49,242 nucleotides of DNA from CAYYYG01 sp964591375 (GTDB lineage: Bacteria > Patescibacteriota > Microgenomatia > UBA1406 > GWC2-37-13), in assembly GCA_964591375.1 (NCBI GenBank), contig CAZQAU010000009.1, positions 1-49,242 of the forward strand, in the 5' to 3' direction. The position numbers were made by a program, and so were the translations under genes. This document shows, in pieces, positions 40,384-49,242 of the stretch (position 1 is the stretch's first letter; every line of letters begins with the position of its first letter). The notes beneath the pieces were generated by a model. The model was not told the origin of the DNA, made no database searches, and worked only from the letters and a program-made list of their open reading frames with translations.

Positions 40384-42357
40384 ATGCCAAAATCGCTTGC
40401 TTTATCAAATGGTAATATTTTAGTTCTTCTTGATAAAAGGGCTCAAGTACGCGACTTCTATTTCCCATATGTAGGTTTGGAAAATCATATTGGTGGTCAT
40501 TATATTCATAGAATTGGAATTTTTGCTGATAATGCTTTGAAATGGTTGAATGATAAATCATGGAATATTGACATCAACTGCGAACACGAAACGCTAGCAA
40601 GTAAAATAAAAGCTACCAATCTACAACAGAACATTGAATTAGATTTTCAGGATATTGTTTATAACGAAAAAAATATTTTTCTCAGAAAAGTCATTATTAA
40701 GAATTTATCCGAAAAAAATCGCCTTGTAAAAATTTATTTTAATCACGAATTTGAATTATATGAATCTCATCGAGGCGATACTGCTTTTTATGATCCAAAA
40801 CATAATGTAATTATTCACTATAAAGGCAGACGTGCCTATCTATTAAATGCATTCTGTGAAGGAAAAACATTTGATGATTATGCAGTAGGCCTATTTAATC
40901 ATCATGGTAAATTAGGTACGCATGTTGATGCGGAAGATGGAAGTCTCTCTAAAAATCCAATTGAGCATGGCCTTGTTGATTCTGTATTTTCGCTTAGTAT
41001 GGACATAAATGCATATGAAAGCAAACTCGTATATTATTGGGTAACAGTAGCTAAATCGATTAAAGAGGTATATGAGTTAAATGATTATGTATTAAAAAAA
41101 ACTCCAGTACATCTAATGAAAACTACACAAGATTATTGGCATGCTTGGGTAAACAAACAAAACACATGCTTCTGCAATTTAGATGATGGGCTCATCCAGC
41201 TTTTTAAAAAATCCTTATTTTATATAAGGTCACATATAGATAATGGTGGTGCAATTCTAGCTTCATGCGACTCTGATATGCTTGAACATGGTCGTGACTC
41301 ATATAGCTTTGTATGGCCACGTGATGCTTGTTTTACCTTATCCGCATTATTGGAGAATGGTGATTTTACTATTGCAGAGCGTTTTTTTGAATTTTGCAAT
41401 GATGTAATCACTGATGACGGCTACTTGATGCATAAATATAGACCTGACCGCTCACTAGGCAGTTCTTGGCATTCATGGGTAGTCGATGGAAAACCTACTC
41501 TACCCATTCAGGAAGACGAAACAGCACACGTAGTGGTCATGCTATGGAAGTATTATGAAGCATCCAAGAATCTAGAATTTATTGAAAATATATACAATTC
41601 TTTTATAAAAAAAGCAGCTGACTTTATGAAAACATATATTGATGAAGAAACAGGGCTGCCCAAACCGAGTTATGATTTATGGGAAGAAAAATTTGGTATT
41701 TCCACATTTACATCCTGCTGTGTATATGCAGGATTAATAGCAGCAGGTAATTTTGCAGCACTTCTGGGAAAAACTAAAACAGCTTTAGAATATGATCTTA
41801 CAGCAGAAAAGATGAAATCAGCTATATTAAACCATTTATTTAATACTGAAGATGGTGGATTTTATCGGATCATAAACTTTAAAGACAGAGAAACAATAAA
41901 AGATAAAACACTAGATATGGCGAGTATTTTTGCATTATTTCATTTCAACGTCTTGCCAATAGATGACTCAAGAATTTCTGAGTCCATAAAATTAGTCGAA
42001 GATAAAATTTTATGTAAAACAGCAGTTAGCGGAGTTAGCAGGTACGAAGGCGATAATTATTATCGAGTAAGCCAGGAAACGCCTGGTAATCCATGGTTTA
42101 TAACTACTTTATGGCTCGCTCAATACTATATTGGAATCTCTAAAAAAGAAGCTGATCTTGAAAAAGCTATGAAATGGCTCAAATGGACAGAAAAATATGC
42201 TTTACCTTCTGGTGTATTATCTGAACAACTCAATCCACATACTGGTAGTCATATATCAACCGCTCCTTTGACATGGAGTCATGCTGAATATGTGATCACC
42301 GTTCAAAAATATATAAAAAAAAGTGAGTCTCTAGGATTATGCAAAACAGATCATTAA
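40384..42357 (+). CDS. Glycoside hydrolase family 15 (glucoamylase-like)
   Basis: The 657-residue protein has an N-terminal beta-sandwich domain (about 1-260) and an (alpha/alpha)6 catalytic domain. GH15 motifs are YSFVWPRDACFTLSALLENG, the general acid in LPIQEDETAHVVVMLW, YDLWEE, and the general base in GVLSEQLNPHTGSHISTAPLTWSHAEYV. Such enzymes release glucose from alpha-glucan ends, or act on trehalose in some clades. There is no signal peptide. Its stop overlaps that of the convergent PBP gene in the palindrome TTAA (42354-42357), which supplies stop codons to both strands. Confidence 0.93.
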   Translation: MPKSLALSNGNILVLLDKRAQVRDFYFPYVGLENHIGGHYIHRIGIFADNALKWLNDKSWNIDINCEHETLASKIKATNLQQNIELDFQDIVYNEKNIFLRKVIIKNLSEKNRLVKIYFNHEFELYESHRGDTAFYDPKHNVIIHYKGRRAYLLNAFCEGKTFDDYAVGLFNHHGKLGTHVDAEDGSLSKNPIEHGLVDSVFSLSMDINAYESKLVYYWVTVAKSIKEVYELNDYVLKKTPVHLMKTTQDYWHAWVNKQNTCFCNLDDGLIQLFKKSLFYIRSHIDNGGAILASCDSDMLEHGRDSYSFVWPRDACFTLSALLENGDFTIAERFFEFCNDVITDDGYLMHKYRPDRSLGSSWHSWVVDGKPTLPIQEDETAHVVVMLWKYYEASKNLEFIENIYNSFIKKAADFMKTYIDEETGLPKPSYDLWEEKFGISTFTSCCVYAGLIAAGNFAALLGKTKTALEYDLTAEKMKSAILNHLFNTEDGGFYRIINFKDRETIKDKTLDMASIFALFHFNVLPIDDSRISESIKLVEDKILCKTAVSGVSRYEGDNYYRVSQETPGNPWFITTLWLAQYYIGISKKEADLEKAMKWLKWTEKYALPSGVLSEQLNPHTGSHISTAPLTWSHAEYVITVQKYIKKSESLGLCKTDH

Positions 42358-44543
42358 AATCGAGGTCGAAATGGAAGTGTTTGATTATTTAATTGACAGG
42401 GCGCATTTGTTTCTGTTCCCCTAATAAAATATTCCTGCCGCCCATACATACAAGGACGTTGTATTATATTTTCGGGCTTCATAAACCATTTTTTATCTTT
42501 ACTATAATTATCTAATATATACTTCATTACTCTATTCCAGATTGGTGCTGCACCCGTTATCCCTGATGAAAGTGTAGGATGCATAGGTGTACCGTCGTTA
42601 TTACCCACCCAAACAGCAACCAAAAAATCCGGATTGTAACCAATTGTCCAGTTATCTTTTTTTTGGTCAGTTGTCCCTGTCTTAACAGCAACCTGGTATC
42701 CAGGTACCACTAGTGCAGAATTGGGACCAAACGCCCAGGAACGGGCCAGGTTATCAGATAAAATATCTGACATAATATATGCAATTCCTTCATTAAGTAC
42801 GCGAATTTCCTCCGGATGATCAAAAATTATAGACTGTCCCGAAGTGTCAACTATATTTTTTAAACCCGTTAGATCCATCCTTTTCCCTTTATTTGCCAAT
42901 ACTCCCATAGCTGTCGCCATATCTATCATAGTTACCTCTCCTCCTCCCAAAGTAATCGACAAACCATAATTGGAAGGATCTGTCCATGAAGAGATTCCCA
43001 TACGTTTTCCGTGTGCAATAAACTGACTAACGCCCAATGTTTGTAGTACACGAACTGCGGGAATATTATATGAATTAGCCAGTGCATATCGAAGTGATAC
43101 CTTTCCATGAAACTTTCCATCATAATTTACCGGACGATAAGTTGGTTCTCCTTCGAGAACAAAAGCTACCGGTGAATCATCGAGAATACTAGCAGCAGTG
43201 TAATTGCGTTCGAGTGCGAGAGAATACATAATAGGCTTAATAGAACTGCCTGGTTGACGTAACGCTGTAACAACATTGAAAGCGCCTGATGGTGAAGCAA
43301 AATAATCAACTGAACCAACCATGGCAAGAATTTCACCTGTAGCTGGTTTTGTCACTAAAATCGCTCCATTGGTAACATTTAAATGTTTAATCTTTTCCAG
43401 CTCTTCTTGTAAGATTTTCTCCGATTCTTTTTGAATATTTAGATCAAGTGTTGTTTTAACATTTAAACCTCCAGATTCTACAAGATCTGTACCATATTCT
43501 TTCTCTAGCTCTTTTTTTACATAAAAAACAAAGTGTGGTGCTTTAATCACATTTTGTGGTTGTTTTACAACAAGCTTAGTTTTTTTTGCTTTATTATAAG
43601 CATCACGTGAAATATATCTTTGTTCCAACATTCGATCCAGTACTTCGTTTCTTCTGTTAAGCGCCAATTCTGGATTAACAAAGGGTGAATAAACTGAAGG
43701 AGATTGAGGTAATCCGGCTAATAAAGCAGCTTCTTCCAATTTAAGATCTTTTGCATGCTTCCCAAAATACACCTGTGCAGCTTCTTCGATACCGTAGGCA
43801 GCACCACCATATGGTATCTGGTTGAGATAAAGTTCTAGAATTTGTTTTTTTGTAAATAATCTTTCAGTTTGAATAGCTAAAATCATTTCTTTAATTTTTC
43901 GTTCAATTGTTCTTTCTGGAGATAATAATGATGATTTTACAAGCTGTTGAGTTATTGTAGATCCACCTTGCAAGTTTTTATTTAGAACCATATCTCTTAC
44001 CGCACGCAATATACCAGATATTGGTGCAATTCCATTATGCGTATAGTAGTCTTTATCTTCAAATGCTACCGCTGCATTGGCTATGTAATCTGGCAATTCT
44101 ACTATCTTTATTGGCGTACGGCTTTCATCTTTATACACTTCATATAGTAATTTCCCATTTCGATCAAACAAATGAGTTGACAGTTTATAATTTATTTTTC
44201 CTATTTCACTTGGTGATGGTAAAGTTTGCATCAGAAGATAAACTTGATAAGAAGAAAAAACAATTAAACAAGATATAAATCCTAACACGAAAGCTCGATA
44301 GCGAAAAACAAACTTGATAGGTCTAAAAATATTCAACTTACGAATGAGCTTTCCCAATAAAAATGAGAAAAACAATAATAATAGCCAAATAGTTCTAAAT
44401 AATATATATAGTAACCAAAATCCATTCCCAATAACAATAATGATCTTATATACAATAGATGATGCTATATCTATTATAAAATCTCCAAGACTTATTAGGC
44501 CATAAATAATGAATAAAACTGACTGGTAAAATAACCGCTTCAT
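42354..44543 (-). CDS. Penicillin-binding protein 1A family (bifunctional)
   Basis: The 729-residue membrane protein builds peptidoglycan. A long hydrophobic N-terminus (about 1-70) precedes the usual anchor (about 84-106). The GT51 transglycosylase domain has AFEDKDYYTHNGI with the catalytic Glu and GGSTITQQLVKS. The transpeptidase domain has SxxK (PGSSIKP), SxN (ANSYNIP) and KTGT (VAVKTGTTDQKKDNWTIGY). The extra N-terminal membrane helices are longer than in ordinary PBP1A and may form a hairpin in the membrane. Confidence 0.95.
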   Translation of the reverse strand: MKRLFYQSVLFIIYGLISLGDFIIDIASSIVYKIIIVIGNGFWLLYILFRTIWLLLLFFSFLLGKLIRKLNIFRPIKFVFRYRAFVLGFISCLIVFSSYQVYLLMQTLPSPSEIGKINYKLSTHLFDRNGKLLYEVYKDESRTPIKIVELPDYIANAAVAFEDKDYYTHNGIAPISGILRAVRDMVLNKNLQGGSTITQQLVKSSLLSPERTIERKIKEMILAIQTERLFTKKQILELYLNQIPYGGAAYGIEEAAQVYFGKHAKDLKLEEAALLAGLPQSPSVYSPFVNPELALNRRNEVLDRMLEQRYISRDAYNKAKKTKLVVKQPQNVIKAPHFVFYVKKELEKEYGTDLVESGGLNVKTTLDLNIQKESEKILQEELEKIKHLNVTNGAILVTKPATGEILAMVGSVDYFASPSGAFNVVTALRQPGSSIKPIMYSLALERNYTAASILDDSPVAFVLEGEPTYRPVNYDGKFHGKVSLRYALANSYNIPAVRVLQTLGVSQFIAHGKRMGISSWTDPSNYGLSITLGGGEVTMIDMATAMGVLANKGKRMDLTGLKNIVDTSGQSIIFDHPEEIRVLNEGIAYIMSDILSDNLARSWAFGPNSALVVPGYQVAVKTGTTDQKKDNWTIGYNPDFLVAVWVGNNDGTPMHPTLSSGITGAAPIWNRVMKYILDNYSKDKKWFMKPENIIQRPCMYGRQEYFIRGTETNAPCQLNNQTLPFRPRF

Positions 44544-44593
44544 GGCGCTATTCTAACACGTATAAGTTAAGGCGTAAAGACGGACAAAGTGTA

Positions 44594-45343
44594 TCAAGGT
44601 GTGTCGGGTAGGTTTTTTAGCTTGGCACGAACAACTAATCGAAGCCAATAAGTACCTGGAGGTACACATGTAACTAATGTAAGATATGACGCATCAAAGC
44701 GCTGATCAAGGATAGATATATGATCAGGTTTCACTACAAAACGATCATACACTTCATACTGATATTCCAAATCACCCATTTTTACAATAATAGTATCGCC
44801 ATTTTCAAGAGACGGTAGATAAGTAAAAATTGTTTTATAATTTTTTACATCATATAACTGAGGCAGTGTTGAGTGACCAAAGATGCTTACATTTCCATAC
44901 TCACCTGGTAAAGATTCAGGAAGATAATGTACTAAGCTTTTCGATAAGTCTTCACCCCCCACTTCAACACGTGCGTTACTGATATTTAATTTCGGAATGG
45001 AAATAGTATATTCTTTTACAGATAATTTTTTATCCTGCTTGGGTTGGGGTTTGGTTGTAAACCATTGATTAGCATCTACAAAATCCTTTAAGTTAGAAGA
45101 AAAAACGTCTGTGCTTCCTAAAACAGAACTCGCAGAAGTGACAGCTGAAGCTATCTGATTTCTTGGCACTGGCGTCGTTATATTATTCTGTATGAACAAT
45201 CGTGAATATATTTCAAATGTAATGATAGGGTAAAATGACCAAAAAAGGACAACAGCACCAATTGTTAAAGAGATATAGGAAACTGCATGAAAAGTCTTAC
45301 GACGAGGCGAGGGTGTTTCTTTAACGTATGCATAGAGTGCCAT
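44594..45343 (-). CDS. Sortase
   Basis: The 249-residue protein has one N-terminal membrane helix (about 18-43), a linker, and a sortase beta barrel. The catalytic His is in FGHSTLPQLY, the Cys in LTLVTCVPPGTYWLRLVVRA with the conserved Arg a few residues on. Sortases attach surface proteins to the cell wall or each other. I chose the ATG at 45343; an in-frame GTG at 45370 adds nine hydrophobic residues and is less likely. No LPXTG substrate is evident in the window. It lies among other envelope genes. Confidence 0.9.
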   Translation of the reverse strand: MALYAYVKETPSPRRKTFHAVSYISLTIGAVVLFWSFYPIITFEIYSRLFIQNNITTPVPRNQIASAVTSASSVLGSTDVFSSNLKDFVDANQWFTTKPQPKQDKKLSVKEYTISIPKLNISNARVEVGGEDLSKSLVHYLPESLPGEYGNVSIFGHSTLPQLYDVKNYKTIFTYLPSLENGDTIIVKMGDLEYQYEVYDRFVVKPDHISILDQRFDASYLTLVTCVPPGTYWLRLVVRAKLKNLPDTP

Positions 45344-45414
45344 AAATATCCAATATATCAAAAATATCACTGCTTCGCCAATCGAGATTAATCATCCAAA
45401 CAAAGAAAAATTTA

Positions 45415-47556
45415 TTATTCTGTTGTTGTTTTCACTTCAATATTCTTTGAAAAAAATGGCATCCATAAATCCAGTAATGGCAAAGGAGCAGAAATATCGA
45501 TGGTAAATCCATCGGCACTTGTTTTGTTTTTAACAATAGCATCTATGGCTTCTTTATTTTTCCCTAATACTGCTGATTGAATCTCTGTGGGGTTTATTTT
45601 TTTACTAGCAGTTTCTTTTGCTTCTACCGATAAAGTAACATTTCCATCTGCACTCTTCTCTACTTTTTCTAAGTTATAAGTGATCTTTTGGTTATTCAAC
45701 TCAAAGTCAGACGGAATATCACTTTTTAATGATTGTGCTAACTTATTTTTTAAGTCTTTTTCGTCATAAAAATAATAATCAGCGGATATAGTCAGATTTA
45801 AAGTTATCTGTGAAGCCTCTTCTCCTACTTCTTTGGATGCTGTAGTATCCGTAATATTTACCTCTGTTAAAGTGTCTAGCAGATGATTATCTGAAGAAAT
45901 AGTTTTTTTAATAGTTTCTATAGCCTGTTTTGTTGCTTTATCGAGCAAATCTTTTTTTAAATCATCTATATCTTTTTTTGCTACAGTTTTAACTGTTTTT
46001 TTACTTCCACCAACTAACGCAGAGTCATTCATCGCAAAATATTTTGATGTTGACTCTGTTCCTATTTTAAATCTTTTACCTTTTTCAAGATTTCCTTCTG
46101 GACCAATATTACTAGCTGTAATATTAGTTTTTGTTTTTCCTGGAGTTTTTACAATTTCACCACCAGATAAAGTTTCGCTAGCCGATGCAATAGTGACGTC
46201 TTGATCAAAAGTAAAAGAATGACCTTCAACTTCAATTATTGTACCTTTTGCAAATGTCTTTTCGCTATCTTCAAAATTATGAACTGTTACTACGCCACGT
46301 GCTTTTTCTCCAATATCACGTTTGCCTGTTGTTTGAACAGTTCCATCTATAGACGTTGAGATTGTTGATGTTTTTATATCAAGATCGGTAATATTTGTTT
46401 TTTTAGAAATAGTTTTAGATGGTAATATAATAGTTAATGTTGCTTTATGAAAATATGATTCTATTAAGAATAAACTAATTATTATTAGCACTATTCCGAA
46501 AATCAATGCAAAACGGATAATATTTAGTTTAGGCAGCATCATACTCATTTTAGGAACAACAAATTTTGATCCTTTTTTAGGTGCTATACGTACAGTCTCA
46601 GGAGGCGAGGATTGCAATGTAGCAGATGGCGCAGCTGTCGCCGGATATGTAGTCTGAAATGTAGATTGAATAGGTTCAGTATCATCATGGACTGTAAAAC
46701 CTAGAACTTCAGGATTTACTGGTGGAACCATCGGCTGACCGATCGCAGTCGGTGTAACATTTCCATGTGGGCTATTTACTTCTTCCACTGGCTCTTCGGG
46801 AATAACATTTTCAGATGAAGTTAATTGTGTATCAGTATCCACTTGATGTAATTGAGTAAAAAAAATATTAGCCAGTTCTGCATGAAGATCTTGTTCTTTA
46901 ATAACCTCAACTCTAGGATGTTGAATAAAAATATCTTTATCCCATTTATGACTAAGTATTTTAACAGATTCATCATCAAGATCTGACGAATCATATAAAA
47001 CTAACCGTGAAGGCAACAAAATTTGTCCTTTAATTTCAGTAAATACACTTGTTAAATCGTCTACCAAAATACTGGTACGCGAAATTGTCTTAGACGATAC
47101 TTTTCTACTACCTTTATATATACAAACATCTACATTCTGTTTGTCTATTTCAACTAAGATAACATTTAATGGAGATTTATCCCTTCTCTGTAAGTACTGA
47201 GCTACTGCCTCATTGCATTCAATATAACCTAAAGGTGTTAAATCTAAATCCTTACTAAGCGATTTAATAATAGTTTTGTATGGTTGTCTAATCTCATTGC
47301 CTGAAATAAAGTATGAGTAAACAAAAAAAATCACCTTTTTGAGATGTAGTCGAGTGGTTTTTTCCAGTTTTGAAAGCACTTCATCGATATCTTGAACTAT
47401 ATTTTCCCAACCATTTGAATAGGTGACCGTTTGTTGTGCTAAAATCGAATGATTATTTTTCGTTATTTCGAATACAAAGCCAGTAGCTTCACTACTCTTC
47501 AAAAAGAGTCCGAAATAATATTCCTTTTTGTCTTTATTTTTATTAAAAAAGAACAT
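45415..47556 (-). CDS. Membrane protein with PilM-like N-terminus and baseplate-J-like exterior
   Basis: The 713-residue protein has three parts. Residues about 1-235 resemble an actin-like PilM/ASKHA domain (YFGLFLKSSEATGFVFEI, VILVEIDKQNVDVCIYKG). A Pro/Thr-rich linker leads to one membrane helix (about 346-368). The outer part has a baseplate-J-like repeat (ARGVVTVHNF, KGTIIEVEGHSFTFDQDV, ASNIGPEGNLEKGKRF) followed by mixed alpha/beta domains. Similar architectures are common in CPR genomes, with unknown function. It sits between a sortase and a solute-binding protein. The domain calls rest on pattern resemblance. Confidence 0.7.
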   Translation of the reverse strand: MFFFNKNKDKKEYYFGLFLKSSEATGFVFEITKNNHSILAQQTVTYSNGWENIVQDIDEVLSKLEKTTRLHLKKVIFFVYSYFISGNEIRQPYKTIIKSLSKDLDLTPLGYIECNEAVAQYLQRRDKSPLNVILVEIDKQNVDVCIYKGSRKVSSKTISRTSILVDDLTSVFTEIKGQILLPSRLVLYDSSDLDDESVKILSHKWDKDIFIQHPRVEVIKEQDLHAELANIFFTQLHQVDTDTQLTSSENVIPEEPVEEVNSPHGNVTPTAIGQPMVPPVNPEVLGFTVHDDTEPIQSTFQTTYPATAAPSATLQSSPPETVRIAPKKGSKFVVPKMSMMLPKLNIIRFALIFGIVLIIISLFLIESYFHKATLTIILPSKTISKKTNITDLDIKTSTISTSIDGTVQTTGKRDIGEKARGVVTVHNFEDSEKTFAKGTIIEVEGHSFTFDQDVTIASASETLSGGEIVKTPGKTKTNITASNIGPEGNLEKGKRFKIGTESTSKYFAMNDSALVGGSKKTVKTVAKKDIDDLKKDLLDKATKQAIETIKKTISSDNHLLDTLTEVNITDTTASKEVGEEASQITLNLTISADYYFYDEKDLKNKLAQSLKSDIPSDFELNNQKITYNLEKVEKSADGNVTLSVEAKETASKKINPTEIQSAVLGKNKEAIDAIVKNKTSADGFTIDISAPLPLLDLWMPFFSKNIEVKTTTE

Positions 47557-47612
47557 AGGTTAAATATTCTAGCAGAAAAATGATAGCTAATGCTCACATT
47601 GTACTAAAATGA

Positions 47613-49211
47613 TTATTTTTCAGGAATTTTATACTTGGTATATATTTGCTCAATTCCCTGCTGTGCTGTTCTTAACGCTTCGGTATAAGAAACACCTTTG
47701 ATTGTTTTGTTAACAGCATCTGCAAGATAACTAATGATATCATCATTCATTCCCCCAGTATGATTGATACCTCCATCAAATGTTCTGGATGCTAATGGCA
47801 ATGAATAATAATACTGAGCTTGCTTTATTACAGGTCCTGCATATGGATCATTAATAAGTAAATCGGCCATATCTACACGTGGATATGGTTCACCGAATAA
47901 CCGAGTGTCTTTTTGTTTCTTATACATTTTCGTTAATATTTCTTTCTGAGATAAATATTTTAAAAACTTCCAGGCCTCCAATTGTTCATCTCCACTGCTA
48001 AAGCGGGAAACACCTTCTACCCAATAAGATCCAAATGCGATTGATGCTGGTTTAAACTGTGGATCTTGCGGCAACTGAGGTAATGGTGCTACTTTAACCG
48101 GTATATCAAAATTATTATTTTTAATAACAAAAGCCTCCCATGAAGGGGCAAAGATCATTGCAACTTTCTGTTGGATAAAAGCAGTAATTGAGTTGGACAT
48201 CGTATCGTTCCATACTTCATTTGGCGGCTCGGCGAGACGTCTATACTCTTGAAAAATACTGCTTGCTTCGGGAGTATTGAGTTTTTTTAAGGTTCCCCAT
48301 ATTTCATCTCTACTTTTCTTTTTAATTTCTTCCTGATTTGTTCCTAATGAGTTTTGTAGCAACATAAAACCAAAAATATCAGAGAAATGTTCAATATTTG
48401 CAGAGGTTCCCAATGCTATGCCAGACGTAACAATATTACCATCTGTATCACGTACAGTTAGGCGTTCAGCATAATCAAGTACATCATCCCAAAGAGCGGG
48501 CGCTTTGGTAATACCCGCCTGTTTAAAGAGAGCATCGTTATAAATTAATACGAGACCGTCTATTGATAATGGTATTCCGTAATAATATTTATCAACTTTC
48601 AAATCTCGTGCATGTACGGGATAAAAAGTCTTTTCAAATTCTTCATTTGTCATGACGCTTGCGGGTAATGGCGCAACCAATTCACGGATCTGAGGCAACC
48701 ATGTGTTATGAAATCGAAAAATATCAGGTCCCACATTGTTTTTACTTCTTGTTAATAATTTAAGGAGATAATCTTCATGCGACATTTTTTCATACGTGAT
48801 AGTTACATTAGGATTTTTAGTTTGATACTCTTTTATAACTTCATCATATATCAATTTATCTTCCCATAAACCCCAGTAAGTTAACTTAACTGGCTTAGCA
48901 GCTGCTGGTGTCTTAGTTTCACTAAAAAAAAGTTTAAGAATACCAAAAAAAATAAGTATAAAGAACACTATTACTCCACCTATAATTAGAAACTTTGTAC
49001 GATTCCCTCCTCCACCTGATGATGGGTACATTGCCTGTTCAGAAGGTATTTCAGATGGCGGTGCAGATAAAGCATCATCTGTAGATGAAACATCTGACGA
49101 TACTTCTTCCGGCTGCATATCTTCTGTTGGTATGGTTTCATAAATAGGTTTTGGCTGTTCTTGATCAGCAGGTGGTTGATTTTCCGGTGAATTTCCACTA
49201 TTATTGTCCAT
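47613..49211 (-). CDS. Membrane-anchored extracellular solute-binding protein, family 1
   Basis: The 532-residue protein begins with a disordered cytoplasmic segment rich in Pro, Glu and Ser (1-70), then one membrane helix (73-96), then a family 1 (sugar-type) binding protein: VKLTYWGLWEDKLIYDEVIKEYQTKNPNVTITYE, DIFRFHNTWLPQI, YGIPLSIDGLVLIYN, and AMIFAPSWEAFVI. Usual bacterial binding proteins are lipoproteins or free; this anchor by a type II helix is typical of CPR bacteria. No permease or ATPase partner lies in the window; genes upstream are beyond its end. Confidence 0.9.
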   Translation of the reverse strand: MDNNSGNSPENQPPADQEQPKPIYETIPTEDMQPEEVSSDVSSTDDALSAPPSEIPSEQAMYPSSGGGGNRTKFLIIGGVIVFFILIFFGILKLFFSETKTPAAAKPVKLTYWGLWEDKLIYDEVIKEYQTKNPNVTITYEKMSHEDYLLKLLTRSKNNVGPDIFRFHNTWLPQIRELVAPLPASVMTNEEFEKTFYPVHARDLKVDKYYYGIPLSIDGLVLIYNDALFKQAGITKAPALWDDVLDYAERLTVRDTDGNIVTSGIALGTSANIEHFSDIFGFMLLQNSLGTNQEEIKKKSRDEIWGTLKKLNTPEASSIFQEYRRLAEPPNEVWNDTMSNSITAFIQQKVAMIFAPSWEAFVIKNNNFDIPVKVAPLPQLPQDPQFKPASIAFGSYWVEGVSRFSSGDEQLEAWKFLKYLSQKEILTKMYKKQKDTRLFGEPYPRVDMADLLINDPYAGPVIKQAQYYYSLPLASRTFDGGINHTGGMNDDIISYLADAVNKTIKGVSYTEALRTAQQGIEQIYTKYKIPEK

Positions 49212-49242
49212 ACATGTTATGATAGCAAATAAACAAAGAAAA

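Noticed and set aside
1..49242. CRISPR arrays, prophage, insertion sequences or restriction/defence systems
   Set aside because: No regularly spaced direct repeats, transposase, integrase, phage structural genes or defence nucleases were found on either strand; the baseplate-J-like segment is part of a membrane protein.

Overview
The window is about 49 kb of AT-rich bacterial DNA using the standard genetic code (TGA is a normal stop). Several traits suggest a Patescibacteria/CPR-like bacterium: a class I (archaeal-type) lysyl-tRNA synthetase, an extracellular solute-binding protein anchored by an N-terminal membrane helix instead of a lipoprotein signal, a PilM-like/baseplate-J-like membrane protein, a sortase, and many genes without a clear Shine-Dalgarno sequence. 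This placement is inference. The amount of amino acid biosynthesis is unusual for such a genome. One 100-N assembly gap interrupts tyrA.

Layout. (1) 1-7548, mostly plus strand: tRNA-Glu (minus), a short leader with a terminator, greA, lysS, an adenosine-deaminase-like gene, a CBS-less guaB, guaA and serS. (2) 7602-24177, minus strand: one long branched-chain operon read from 24.14 kb leftward: leader peptide, ilvE, ilvB, an ilvN-aminotransferase fusion, ilvC, leuA, ilvA, orf109, ilvD, ridA, leuC, leuD, orf86, leuB, modF and a cupredoxin. (3) 23941-24795: an 855-base control region with two attenuators and a putative structured RNA. (4) 24796-26726: a P-loop kinase and thrC behind a Thr/Ile attenuator. 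(5) 26766-35867: a Tyr/Phe attenuator followed by a complete path from DAHP synthase to chorismate, phenylpyruvate and hydroxyphenylpyruvate (DAHP synthase, ACT protein, pheA, CM-tyrA, aroB, aroA, aroK, aroE, aroD, aroC). (6) 36065-42357: a degenerate secreted subtilase and an alpha-glucan cluster (GT4, GH57, small protein, GH15). (7) 42354-49211, minus strand: cell-envelope genes (PBP1A, sortase, PilM/baseplate-J-like protein, solute-binding protein).

The strongest result is a set of three independent ribosome-mediated transcription attenuators, one each for Ile/Val/Leu, Thr/Ile and Tyr/Phe. Each has a good sigma-70-type promoter, a short peptide packed with the regulatory codons, competing hairpins and a terminator with the same ACCCGCC/GGCGGGT stem. 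In all three the leader-peptide ATG lies 0-4 bases from the predicted transcription start, so the leader peptides would be translated from leaderless or nearly leaderless mRNAs. Between the divergent ilv and thr promoters lies a third promoter, sharing its palindromic -35 box with the ilv promoter. It reads into about 300 bases of stacked hairpins ending in a terminator whose loop is complementary to an upstream segment: a candidate unclassified non-coding RNA.

Other points of interest are the IlvN-aminotransferase fusion, the kinase next to thrC (candidate non-orthologous homoserine kinase), a catalytic-domain-deleted prephenate dehydratase paralogue that leaves an ACT regulator, two hairpin repeats with an identical core and covarying stems inside the ilv-leu operon, and an attenuator-like leader in front of greA.
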